Below the pieces are notes generated by a model. That model saw nothing but the letters and a program-made list of their open reading frames with translations. It was not told the origin of the DNA and searched no databases. From assembly GCA_022574595.1 (NCBI GenBank), contig JACZRS010000006.1, forward strand, positions 103,848-167,847: a DNA stretch of 64,000 nucleotides. Reading direction: 5' to 3'. This document shows, one piece after another, positions 17,829-25,161 of this stretch. Source of the DNA: Planctomycetota bacterium (lineage in GTDB: Bacteria; Planctomycetota; Phycisphaerae; Phycisphaerales; SM1A02). The translations under genes were made by a program, and so were the position numbers. How positions within the stretch are numbered: the stretch's first letter is position 1; each line of letters starts with the position of its first letter.

Positions 17829-18992
17829 TCAAGCCTTCATAAGACCTCTAAGCACCTCAAGGCCTCGCTCAAGGGTTCGATCTTCCACTGCATAGCTCAG
17901 CCGAAAATGCGTGTCCCTAGAGCTAAAAACACAGCCCGGGATGAGCAAGACATTGTTCTCTATGGCCCGCTCCACGAATCCAGTCGCAGTTTCCTCTAAT
18001 ATCTCAGGTACTTCTACAAAGGCGTAAAACGCACCGCCTGGATGGACAATCGAAGCGATCCCATCAAACGCCTGCTCAACCATATCACGCTTCCGCTGGT
18101 AGGCCTTGACCTGCTCCCGCATATCAACCTCAAATGCCCCGACAACCCCTGCCTGGGCCATAGATGGCGCACAGACAAATGTATATTGCTGAAGCTTCTG
18201 CATCTGGTCAATGATTACTTTGGGGCCAGCTGCATAACCCAGCCTCCAACCCGTACAGCCATAGGTCTTGCCATAGCCTCGGATCAATATCATATTCTGT
18301 GAATACCTGGCCGGACTAGGACATCGCCCATCTTCCTTAGCATCGGAATATGTAAACTCATCATAAATCTCATCCGAAACGATTAACACACCTCGCCGTT
18401 CACATAGCTCCGCAAGCTCTTGCATTTCCTGGTTACTAAGCACCACCCCACTGGGATTGCTTGGAGAATTTAAGAGCACGAACTTGGTTCGATCTGTGAT
18501 TAACGGCTCAACCCGCTGAGCAGTCATCCGAAAATCCGGATAGGTATTACAAAGTTTGGCTGTCGCACCAGCCATAGTTGCCATTGCTGGATAAACTACA
18601 AAATACGGATCGGGAATGATCACCTCATCACCAGGATTCAGCATTGCCAGGCAAGACAGAAATAGCCCACCATTGGTACCTGAGGTAATGATTAAACCCA
18701 ATTCATCAGAAGGCGTTTCCCATACAACATCTTCAAGTAATCGTTGAGATACGACTCGACGAAGTTCAGGAATCCCCTGCGTTAACGTATAACCGTTGCG
18801 GTCCGAGTTGATAGCGTTGATAGCTGCCTGCTTGATCGAATCAGGTACAGGAAAGTTCGGCTGACCAATCGAAAAATTAATAGGATCGCGCAGCTTAGCC
18901 CCAAGCTCAAAAACCTTGCGAATACCAGAAATATCAAGTTCCCGCGCCCGAGCGCTAATCACATCATCATAGTTGGTGGTCGTCATAGTCAT
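17829..18992 (-). CDS. PLP-dependent aminotransferase, class I (aspartate aminotransferase-like)
   Basis: A fold-type I aminotransferase of about 387 residues. Motifs: FSIGQPNFPVPD near the N-terminus, TSGTNGGLFL cofactor phosphate-contact segment, NSPSNPSGVVL, SDEIYDEFTY (Asp that binds the pyridine nitrogen) and GYGKTYGCTGWRLGY with the Schiff-base Lys. It ends with FRLSYA carrying the substrate-carboxylate Arg. These features fit subgroup I-gamma aspartate/alanine-type enzymes. Likely starts are the ATGs at 18992 or 18986, and a TTG at 18998 is less likely. The gene forms the left border of an accessory, repeat-rich region. Confidence 0.85.
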   Translation of the reverse strand: MTMTTTNYDDVISARARELDISGIRKVFELGAKLRDPINFSIGQPNFPVPDSIKQAAINAINSDRNGYTLTQGIPELRRVVSQRLLEDVVWETPSDELGLIITSGTNGGLFLSCLAMLNPGDEVIIPDPYFVVYPAMATMAGATAKLCNTYPDFRMTAQRVEPLITDRTKFVLLNSPSNPSGVVLSNQEMQELAELCERRGVLIVSDEIYDEFTYSDAKEDGRCPSPARYSQNMILIRGYGKTYGCTGWRLGYAAGPKVIIDQMQKLQQYTFVCAPSMAQAGVVGAFEVDMREQVKAYQRKRDMVEQAFDGIASIVHPGGAFYAFVEVPEILEETATGFVERAIENNVLLIPGCVFSSRDTHFRLSYAVEDRTLERGLEVLRGLMKA

Positions 18993-19114
18993 AATCAAAA
19001 CATACCCACTTAATCTTAGCAGGCCCAGAATAGTCAGGATTGTTCGTGTCCTTCGATCGGGATGGCATCAAGATAGCTGCCCCCTTATAGCTGATAGCTA
19101 TTCCCATCTCTTCC

Positions 19115-19146
19115 CTGACTCCTGACTCCTGACTCCTGACACCTGA
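19115..19146. repeat. Tandem heptamer repeat (CTGACTC)n
   Basis: Three perfect copies of CTGACTC, a fourth with one change (CTGACAC), and a partial fifth. The same words recur at about 20226-20245 and, inverted, at 23278-23295, 23409-23422 and 23451-23461, always in non-conserved spacers. Confidence 0.8.
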
Positions 19147-19171
19147 AACCTTCTTAACTAGTGCCCAGTAC

Positions 19172-19588
19172 CTACGGCTTCAGCTTCTCTTCTTTCAGCA
19201 GAACGATCAACGCTTCCAGTCGATATAAACGCCACCTTACAGCATCCGGAATCATATCTACCATATCTGCCATCTCAGTTGGACACACCATGTCCGCCCG
19301 CTTGATAAACGCATTACCTGCTGCACACAAATACTTATCTAATCGCTTATCAAATAATTTTAACGCACATTGCCCTAAACCATCAGCACTGCTCGGCACA
19401 CGGTCTTCATTTGGCGGCTGAATAATATCCCGCATGGTTGAACTCATCATTCTAAGTTCAGGTAAACAACCCAGCGCTTCTGTGAGATCGTTAATTTCAT
19501 CTATTATATCAAGCAGTGCCGAACAAGGCACTCGAACACTCGGCGTTGAATTCGTCTTTTTCTTGCGTTTTTTCTTTGTCTTAGCCAT
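19172..19588 (-). CDS. Unknown small protein with lysine-rich N-terminus
   Basis: A 138-residue protein with no family I recognise. It begins MAKTKKKRKKKT, a basic tail, followed by a predicted alpha-helical region with several Cys (SALLDIIDEINDL..., CALKLFDKRLDKYLC, CPTEMADMVDMIPDAV) and a final amphipathic helix rich in Leu and Lys. I chose the ATG at 19588, which has an AAGGGG stretch upstream. The frame is open to 19639. It lies in a repeat-flanked set of minus-strand small genes and may be lineage specific. Confidence 0.5.
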   Translation of the reverse strand: MAKTKKKRKKKTNSTPSVRVPCSALLDIIDEINDLTEALGCLPELRMMSSTMRDIIQPPNEDRVPSSADGLGQCALKLFDKRLDKYLCAAGNAFIKRADMVCPTEMADMVDMIPDAVRWRLYRLEALIVLLKEEKLKP

Positions 19589-19631
19589 TACTTTGCCCCT
19601 TGTGATTTTGTGGGATACCCTCGGAATACTG

Positions 19632-19743
19632 ACCCTCACCCAACCCTCTCCCAGCGGGAGAGGGCTATCAGACTCCCCTCTACTTTCGGGAGAGGGCTAT
19701 CTTGCTCCCCTCTCCTTCTGGGAGAGGGGTTGGGGGTGAGGGT
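19632..19743. repeat. Dispersed palindromic repeat cluster, (G)GGAGAGGG type
   Basis: Four blocks of C/T-rich and G/A-rich sequence form nested inverted repeats. The outer arms, ACCCTCACCCAACCCTCTCC at 19632-19651 and the complementary block at 19720-19743, are nearly perfect. An inner pair flanks GCTATC spacers. The same words recur at 62662-62723, showing a mobile or amplified element. It could also act as a bidirectional transcription barrier. Confidence 0.8.
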
Positions 19744-19763
19744 TCTTTACTTCTTATTGATGC

Positions 19764-20276
19764 TTACGACCGGATTGCTTCTTCTGCAATTGCCGGGTCA
19801 TTGAAGCGGGCGTAGGCCAGAACAATTTTCCAATCAAGCACCGGCACAAGTTGGCGCATTAACAGGTTCACCCAACGATGCATGCCGCGCGGGTCGGGAT
19901 ACCTTTGGATCAATGCGGCCATACATTGCTTTAGACGATCAGGCGTGCAATTCTTGATTGGAAGCAAAGCTGCTCGGAGAAGTGGATCGATTTCAAGTAA
20001 TGAGTGCCAATAGATGTTGAGGTATTTGCCGATTGATATTGATGCTTGGCGCACGCTAAGCCCTGTCAGTTGTTTACACAGGGCTTCGCGTCCCTCTGAG
20101 TAAGTTATACCGATCCCCCTTGTCCCGGATACGCCTGTCCCGATTCCATCGGGAGCCTCTTGCGTACTCATAAATACTTGCGATAGAGGGTCTTGTGTTT
20201 CTTCTATCCCTTCTCTTATCCCCACTGACTCCTGAAACCTGACGGCTGATACCTTTCCTGATCCTATACTAGTCAT
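19764..20276 (-). CDS. Unknown small protein whose N-terminal part contains repeat-derived sequence
   Basis: A 170-residue protein with no recognised family. The start at 20276 (MTSIGSG) is supported by AAAGGAG seven bases upstream. An in-frame ATG at 20306 has no such site. Codons about 20-70 overlap two repeats found elsewhere in non-coding DNA: the CTGACTCCTGA word and a TCCCGAT...ATCGGGA palindrome. The conserved-looking part is therefore the C-terminal 100 residues, a helical, Trp/Leu-rich region (KYLNIYWHSLLEIDPLLRAAL, MHRWVNLLMRQLVPVLDWK). A GC-rich hairpin at 20308-20336 sits in its leader. Function unknown. Confidence 0.5.
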   Translation of the reverse strand: MTSIGSGKVSAVRFQESVGIREGIEETQDPLSQVFMSTQEAPDGIGTGVSGTRGIGITYSEGREALCKQLTGLSVRQASISIGKYLNIYWHSLLEIDPLLRAALLPIKNCTPDRLKQCMAALIQRYPDPRGMHRWVNLLMRQLVPVLDWKIVLAYARFNDPAIAEEAIRS

Positions 20277-20307
20277 GATCGGACTCCTTTCGTGAGTTCG
20301 GTCCACG

Positions 20308-20336
20308 CCCCCGGCTGCTTCAACAGCGCGGGGGCA
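20308..20336. promoter_or_regulatory. GC-rich hairpin between the RHH gene and the 170-residue gene
   Basis: GCCCCCGGCTG pairs with CAGCGCGGGGGC with a single bulge. On the plus strand it is followed by AATTTTA. On the minus strand it lies in the leader of the 170-residue gene, so it may be an attenuator, an mRNA stabiliser or the end of the RHH transcript. Confidence 0.45.
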
Positions 20337-20410
20337 ATTTTATGTTAGTCAGCAACAGTTGCTTACTACTAGTATATAACAATAGTATGTTTTGCTAGCA
20401 TGTCAAGGGA

Positions 20411-20590
20411 CTATGAGCGTTTTTTCCTTTTTTCTATTCGCTCGGCATAACTGTTGATTGCCTCCCGAATGAACTCAGCGTTAGACAAATCCGCTTTTTT
20501 CGCTGCTGCATCCAAACGCTTCTTTTCCACAGGAGATAGAAGAATATTTATTTGCTTAGTTCGTTTGGGCGTCGGATCAAAGATGTTCAT
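20411..20590 (-). CDS. Ribbon-helix-helix (CopG/Arc-type) DNA-binding protein
   Basis: A 59-residue protein read from ATG at 20590 to TAG at 20411. Its sequence begins MNIFDPTPKRTKQINILLSP and continues with VEKKRLDAAAKKADLSNAEF and IREAINSYAERIEKRKKRS. It has a beta-strand with alternating polar residues (KQINILLS), helix A (VEKKRLDAAAKKA), a LSNAEF turn and helix B (IREAINSYAER), the standard RHH arrangement. Such proteins repress their own promoter or serve as antitoxins or accessory-element regulators. No toxin gene is recognisable beside it. It faces away from the DUF2806-like gene and could regulate that divergent promoter. Confidence 0.75.
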   Translation of the reverse strand: MNIFDPTPKRTKQINILLSPVEKKRLDAAAKKADLSNAEFIREAINSYAERIEKRKKRS

Positions 20591-20733
20591 GCCAGCATTG
20601 TATCTGTAATAAAGGAATCGTGACTATTCCGCTTGAAATCCGCCTTGCATAAAAAGACGCCTCTTCCCTAATCTTTACCTTTTCTGTCTGGAGATGGATA
20701 CAAATCTAGCAAATATACATATAATCAATAGCC

Positions 20734-21609
20734 ATGTCTGAAGGCACATCTATTATTAACCTAGGTGAGCTTGCGAAACCCGCAATTGTACTGGTCGAAA
20801 AGATATCCGACGCAGTTGGTGGAATTTTCAAACCTGTCCAAATCAAGAGAGTTGCTAATGCAGAAGCTGCTGCAGCATTGATCCAAGCAAAGTCTGAAAT
20901 AAAAATCACGGATCTACATCAGCGAGCGGTATATCGGTTTTTCAATGAAGAAGGGAAGAAACAGGAAAATATAGAGTCGATTACGGCTAAAGCGATTCCT
21001 CAGCTTGAAGATACGTCGCAACCAGAAAAGCTGGATGATGATTGGATTACAAATTTCTTTGACAAATGCAGGATAGTGTCTGATGATGACATGCAAGACT
21101 TGTGGTCACGTATTCTCGCTGGTGAGAGCAATACTCCTGGGACGTACTCCAAACGTACAGTCAACTTTATCGAATCACTTGACAAAGAAGATGCCACGCT
21201 CTTTTCTAAACTATGTAATTGTATATGGAAATTCAATAATGATGAAGTACCGCTTGTCTATGACGTAACACATAGCATCTACAAAGACGCAGGGATCAAT
21301 TTCTTGGGGCTAATGCATCTCGATACTATTGGCCTTGTGAAATATAGTCCTATGGGAATTGGCCTCACGAAGCAGCCTAAGCTTATTCGTGCGTTTTATT
21401 GCAACGAACCGTTGTTACTCGAACTAAACAAGGATCAAGACAACGATTTTGAAGTAGGGTCCGTGATACTCACTAAGATCGGTGCCGAGCTTGCACCGAT
21501 TTGTGGAACGAAATCGCAGCCGGAGTTTGTCGAATACATATTAAACTGTTGGATGCGCAAAGGTTACAAAATTGCTTCTCCGTATCCTCGGGAGAATTCA
21601 AAGAGGTGA
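20734..21609 (+). CDS. DUF2806-like protein of unknown function
   Basis: A 291-residue soluble protein. The central part (DDDWITNFFDKCRIVSDDDMQDLWSRILAGESNTPGTYSKRTVNFIESLDKED, read as short blocks) matches the pattern I associate with DUF2806: a helix, an aromatic-rich turn, then DExQxLWxxILAGExxxPGxxSxRTxxFLxxL. The C-terminal half is mixed alpha/beta with an ILTKIGAEL segment that resembles a winged-helix end. The reaction is unknown. It lies divergently from an RHH protein and upstream of a Ser/Thr kinase on the same strand, with a palindromic repeat between. Family assignment is from memory of the motif and should be treated as moderate. Confidence 0.6.
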   Translation: MSEGTSIINLGELAKPAIVLVEKISDAVGGIFKPVQIKRVANAEAAAALIQAKSEIKITDLHQRAVYRFFNEEGKKQENIESITAKAIPQLEDTSQPEKLDDDWITNFFDKCRIVSDDDMQDLWSRILAGESNTPGTYSKRTVNFIESLDKEDATLFSKLCNCIWKFNNDEVPLVYDVTHSIYKDAGINFLGLMHLDTIGLVKYSPMGIGLTKQPKLIRAFYCNEPLLLELNKDQDNDFEVGSVILTKIGAELAPICGTKSQPEFVEYILNCWMRKGYKIASPYPRENSKR

Positions 21610-21613
21610 ACGA

Positions 21614-21628
21614 AGGTGTCTGACACCT
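21614..21628. repeat. Palindrome AGGTGTCTGACACCT
   Basis: A perfect inverted repeat around a single central base, in the spacer between the DUF2806-like gene and the kinase. The half-site AGGTGTCAGG recurs at 23200-23225, 23255-23276 and 43188-43210. The rest of the 171-bp spacer shows no gene. Confidence 0.7.
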
Positions 21629-21780
21629 ATTCCGATCTTTAGGTATTCAATGTCCGGATTGTTGGAAAAAGACCACATTGACACAGATTTCATAGGCGAT
21701 CCTAATGGGCACATGCTTATCGATCACATCGTTCCTATTATGTGAGGTATAATCGCAGCACACAGTATTAGGAGTTTAGA

Positions 21781-23178
21781 ATGACTCGAACAGCAGACCA
21801 AACTATTGAGACAAAGAAAAACCCATGGGAATACCGTTGGACGATCTTGGAGAAACTAAACAAAGGTGGACAGGGTCATACGTATATTGTCAAAGATAAT
21901 CAAAACGGTCCTAATGCTGTTCTAAAGGAACTGCGCAACAACAAGAGCGAACAAGCCCGCGGGCGAATGGCTATTGAGGTCATACACTTAAAAGCTTTGC
22001 ATATGGCGGGAGCCAAAGTTCCACAAGTCATCGACGGAAACTCGAATGAGTATGAGAATCCTAACGTTAAATTATATTTCGTAATGGAACTAGTGAGCGG
22101 AGATGAACTAGCCAAGGTCGTTACTGAGAATGACGGGCTATCTCTAGAGAGTTCACTTGCAATAGCATGCGAATTATGCAAGACGATCGAGATTGGAATA
22201 GCTGAAGGCATTCATCACCGTGATCTCAAACCGGAGAATATAATTGTTAGTTCTCTTGAACCTGCCGACATCGTAATAGTTGACTACGGGCTGTCATTTA
22301 ATGAAGAGGAAGAGACAGAGCTGACTAAGCATAGCGAGACTATTGAAAGTCCATTCCTAACTCTCCCCGAACGCAGAATACCGGGCGGCAATAGGCGCGA
22401 TCCACGATCCGATCTAGCTGCTATTTGCGGAGTTCTATTCTACTGTATAACTGTACAGAAACCTGCACTCTTGGAACCGCCTCCACATCGCCGACCTGGC
22501 GGTTCCGTGCAAGAAAAAGTGAATGACAAGGCACAAGTGCAGGCACTTGAAGCACTTCTTGATCGAGGTCTCGCGCCAGACCTCGATGATCGATTTCAGA
22601 ATGTTGCCGAACTTGTTGGGAGATTGGAGGGAGTTGCTAAGCCACGAGTTCAAGAGTCTAGCTTGAATCCAACAGAATTCGCTCAGCAGGTAGGCAAAAA
22701 GATTCTAAAATTAGATCGTACATCGCAAATTTCAAAGTTTGCTGAGTGTGCTCATCCTGTGATGACAGCAATTAAAAAGGAATTTCAGCAATGGCAAAGA
22801 GTGATTGATCCGTTTGAGGTAACTCCTACCAATATGAATAACAAACTTGCAAGTGCATTAACAAATCCAAAAGATGTTGAAGAGGTTGCAGTGTCTCCTT
22901 TTCGGTTTGATCTAAAGCACAAGGTGCGCCCGTTCATCCGCGCCGTTGTTTACAACATATACGCCAATGGTTCGGAATGTGGCTTATTTCGCGTTTCACT
23001 TGCCAGTACAGCGCTAAATCCTCAACAAAATACATTTGTTAAAGTAGGCGAGTGGGAGAATGTGTACTGGTGGAATGGTCTTGCAGTTCCTGATACTCAA
23101 ATTGCGATGGATGACTTCAAAGCCAGTCTTATCAAAGAGATCGCTCTGGTGGAAGAATCAATCATACAGGGTCATTAA
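21781..23178 (+). CDS. Hanks-type serine/threonine protein kinase with novel C-terminal domain
   Basis: Residues about 20-285 are a protein kinase domain: glycine-rich loop LNKGGQGHTY (26-35), Lys49 in AVLKE, HRD with D148 in HHRDLKPEN, the magnesium-binding D168 in a DYG variant of DFG, and PERR in place of APE. All catalytic residues are present, so it should be active. Residues about 285-465 have no family I recognise: a helical part, then a beta-rich region with many aromatic residues (GEWENVYWWNGL), plausibly a sensor or target-binding module. There is no membrane segment, unlike most planctomycete kinases, so it is cytoplasmic. GGAG six bases upstream supports the start. The adjacent DUF2806-like gene may be its partner or substrate. 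Confidence 0.85.
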   Translation: MTRTADQTIETKKNPWEYRWTILEKLNKGGQGHTYIVKDNQNGPNAVLKELRNNKSEQARGRMAIEVIHLKALHMAGAKVPQVIDGNSNEYENPNVKLYFVMELVSGDELAKVVTENDGLSLESSLAIACELCKTIEIGIAEGIHHRDLKPENIIVSSLEPADIVIVDYGLSFNEEEETELTKHSETIESPFLTLPERRIPGGNRRDPRSDLAAICGVLFYCITVQKPALLEPPPHRRPGGSVQEKVNDKAQVQALEALLDRGLAPDLDDRFQNVAELVGRLEGVAKPRVQESSLNPTEFAQQVGKKILKLDRTSQISKFAECAHPVMTAIKKEFQQWQRVIDPFEVTPTNMNNKLASALTNPKDVEEVAVSPFRFDLKHKVRPFIRAVVYNIYANGSECGLFRVSLASTALNPQQNTFVKVGEWENVYWWNGLAVPDTQIAMDDFKASLIKEIALVEESIIQGH

Positions 23179-23199
23179 GAAGACCCATGCAAAATGATT

Positions 23200-23276
23200 G
23201 GGGTAGGAGAAGCTGTCAGGATGATTTGTTTTGTTCTTGGGAGATCGGCTACACGGGGGTAGGAAAAGGTGTCAGG
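23200..23276. repeat. Two copies of the GGGGTAGGARAAGSTGTCAGG dispersed repeat
   Basis: Copies at 23200-23225 and 23255-23276 share GGGGTAGGA, two variable bases, AAG and TGTCAGG. An inverted third copy lies at 43188-43210 and a palindromic version at 21614-21628. Words of this kind often flank REP-associated transposases, but no transposase is present here. Confidence 0.7.
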
Positions 23277-23344
23277 CATCAGGAGTCAGGTTTCAGGGGG
23301 GAGAGATGAAAACGCCAAAACGGGGATAAGAGAAGAATAAGAAA

Positions 23345-23757
23345 GCGCGGCGTCATCCAAAAAAAATCTCCGTGCCTCTGTGTCTCCGTGGTTCAAATAT
23401 TGAGAAGGCATCAGGAGTCAGGTTGCTCGGAATCCGCCTATGGCGGGACTCAGGAGTCAGGGGGGATAAGAATAAAAAAAACTCCGTGTTTCAAAATCTT
23501 CTCCGCGCCTCTGTGTCTCCGTGGTGAAATGAATAAAATTCTCCGTGGCTCTCCGTGATCTCCGTGTTGAAAAATCTTCTCCGTGTCTCCGTGGTGAAAA
23601 GAATAAAAAACTCCGTGGCCCTCCGTGTTCTCCGTGTTGAAAAATCTTCTGCTGTTTTATGACGCGACCAACGGTCGCGGCTTTACACAAAAAAATTCAC
23701 CGTGTTGAAAAATCTTCTGCTGTTTTATGACGCGGCCAACGGCCGCGGCTTTATGGT
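23345..23757. repeat. Array of CTCCGTG/TCTCCGTGGTGAAA dispersed repeats with two paired hairpins
   Basis: At least five irregular copies of a unit built from CTCCGTG words (TCTGTGTCTCCGTGGTGAAA, CTCCGTGTTGAAAAATCTTC) occupy a 400-bp stretch without genes. On the minus strand they read as TTETQRRGEDF-like peptides, a known sign of this repeat in environmental genomes and not of a protein. The last two units each end in a TCTGCTGTTTTATGACGC block followed by a hairpin (GCGACC-AAC-GGTCGC near 23661 and GCGGCC-AAC-GGCCGC near 23731) and CGGCTTTA. Confidence 0.85.
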
Positions 23758-23778
23758 TTAGCCCCCAAGACTCACACC

Positions 23779-23965
23779 TCAAGACTCACCCCTGGCGTTA
23801 GCCAAAATAAGCTGAATTAAGCCGGGATTAGGCTCTGGAACCAGAATTAAGGGATTTTTAGTGCGATTAAGCTTGGCGTCTAGAACCGCGGTTTTTGGGC
23901 GAAAATCGGCGAGCGCAGCGGCCATGATTTGGATGTCGCAGTTGGGGAAATGCTCGATTAGTAAC
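23779..23965 (-). pseudogene. Remnant of the CoaB domain of phosphopantothenoylcysteine synthetase (CoaBC)
   Basis: About 62 codons encode a sequence that aligns with the middle of CoaB: EHFPNCDIQIMAAALADFRP, then KTAVLDAKLNRTKN and LILVPEPNPGLIQLIL. The matching feature is the FPxxDIxIMAAAVADYRP block followed by a Lys-rich turn and LxLVPxPDI. The rest of the 400-residue enzyme, including the nucleotide-binding and CoaC parts, is missing on both sides. It is truncated upstream by the small basic protein gene and downstream by a stop and a repeat array. It is a gene fragment left by a deletion or partial duplication. Confidence 0.75.
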
Positions 23966-23974
23966 CCTTGAAGG

Positions 23975-24235
23975 CTAGCTGTCTTTAGTCTCTTCAGTAG
24001 TTGCAGTGGTGTCGGCGCCTTCACCTTCAGCAGTTTCTTCGCCCTCTTCCTTGGCCTTCTTCTTCTTGGTTGTTACGGCTCGATTGGCGACCTTGGGAAG
24101 ATTCAGCGGTGAATCATCATCAAACTTGAAGAGATCTTCTTCTGTAAGACGGGTAATACGCTCAGCACGCGTAAGTACATTGCGGTGTTCGTTTAGTGCC
24201 CCGGCCTGTGTTTTTAGACTTCTATGCATACTCAT
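23975..24235 (-). CDS. Small basic protein of the planctomycete/chlamydia/verrucomicrobia type
   Basis: An 86-residue protein starting MSMHRSLKTQAGALNEHRNV, then LTRAERITRLTEEDLFKFDD and LPKVANRAVTTKKKKAKEEG. The first 60 residues fit the small basic protein family (TIGR04137 type), which is restricted mainly to the PVC superphylum. Its conserved blocks are the N-terminal SLK, HRNVLTRAERI and DSPLxLPKV. The C-terminal tail is unusual: after a KKKK stretch it becomes acidic and Thr/Glu-rich (EGEETAEGEGADTTATTEET). A ribosome-linked role has been suggested for the family but is not established. Confidence 0.8.
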   Translation of the reverse strand: MSMHRSLKTQAGALNEHRNVLTRAERITRLTEEDLFKFDDDSPLNLPKVANRAVTTKKKKAKEEGEETAEGEGADTTATTEETKDS

Positions 24236-24266
24236 GAAATTAGCTCTTCCTCAAAGCTAGCTGACT

Positions 24267-25130
24267 TCAGCCATCATATCGTTCAGGATAGTAGCTCAGA
24301 TCATCACGCGAGTTTACATGCAGGTTCCATTTTCTTGTAACAGCCTTTAGACGGCTTTTAAGCCAGATTATTTCAGCTGAATTACTCCCACCACGCCGAT
24401 AGCCCGGCAGAAAGAACACTTGATATTGATTCATTCGGCCCGGTTTTACTATATAAGCTCTGAGCTGCTCATCCCTGCAGAACTGAGCGAGCTTTCGGGC
24501 GTTTTCCCTTGTAGTGTGGATCAAAATGTAGTAGTTGTAGCCTTCCTGGCGAGGATCAGATTCAATTTCCCCCCACTCACTACTAGCAGACGAATTCTCA
24601 AATCCTGCTGTTTTGGTTGCTGAATCATTGAATGTAGAAGTATCAGCATAGCCCTCACCGCCACCCATAATTATTGGTTGAGAATCCTGGCCCATTGGAT
24701 CTTGCGCGATGATTGGGGAACCGCCATCTCTGTTAAGTGGACCAAAGTCACCAAACTCGCGTTCTTTGTCCTGGCCCCCTCTTAGATGACCAAAGATGAA
24801 AGTGCCAATTATTACAACAAAGACCGCTGCGATGGTCAGGAAGATATAGCCAATCGGGACTCGCAAAGAGCGACCAGGGCTAAGCCACCTAAAACCATCA
24901 CTCGAAGAAGCAGCAACTGTTGTAGCCTCTTGTTCTTCAGTAAGTTTTGACTTTGGTTCGGGTTGCTGTATCGGCTCTTGCGACTCTAGCTGCGGTTGTG
25001 GTTCTTTTTCTGGTTTAGGTTTTAGGCCAGGAGGTTGAACAGATTTGCCTACAGCACGCGGAGAAATGTCCTTCATGAACAACTCATACAGAGCAGGATC
25101 GGAACGTCTCTTTTTTCCTATTCGCAGCAT
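24267..25130 (-). CDS. Single-pass membrane protein with SPOR-like C-terminal domain
   Basis: A 287-residue protein. The cytoplasmic part (residues 1-120) is Pro/Gln/Glu-rich and probably disordered. A membrane helix follows (IGYIFLTIAAVFVVIIGTFIFG). The exported part ends in a roughly 75-residue alpha/beta unit (YNYYILIHTTRENARKLAQFC, LRAYIVKPGRMNQYQVFFLP) that looks like a SPOR/peptidoglycan-binding fold. The start at 25130 has GAGG upstream and avoids overlapping acpS, while a start at 25196 would overlap it. It may localise to the septum or wall, by analogy only. Confidence 0.65.
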   Translation of the reverse strand: MLRIGKKRRSDPALYELFMKDISPRAVGKSVQPPGLKPKPEKEPQPQLESQEPIQQPEPKSKLTEEQEATTVAASSSDGFRWLSPGRSLRVPIGYIFLTIAAVFVVIIGTFIFGHLRGGQDKEREFGDFGPLNRDGGSPIIAQDPMGQDSQPIIMGGGEGYADTSTFNDSATKTAGFENSSASSEWGEIESDPRQEGYNYYILIHTTRENARKLAQFCRDEQLRAYIVKPGRMNQYQVFFLPGYRRGGSNSAEIIWLKSRLKAVTRKWNLHVNSRDDLSYYPERYDG

Positions 25131-25161
25131 AGCCAGCCTCAATCGATTTCCCAAAGTATCA

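Noticed and set aside
19172-20590. A toxin-antitoxin system formed by the RHH protein and the small unknown genes
   Set aside because: The RHH gene is separate from the others by a hairpin and more than 130 bp, and none of the neighbours shows toxin motifs.
23457-23690. Minus-strand frame with TTETQRRGEDF-like peptides
   Set aside because: Typical translation of the CTCCGTGTCTCCGTGG repeat, not a protein.
23345-23757. A CRISPR array in the repeat-rich spacer
   Set aside because: Units vary in length and sequence, spacers are not regular, and no cas gene is nearby.
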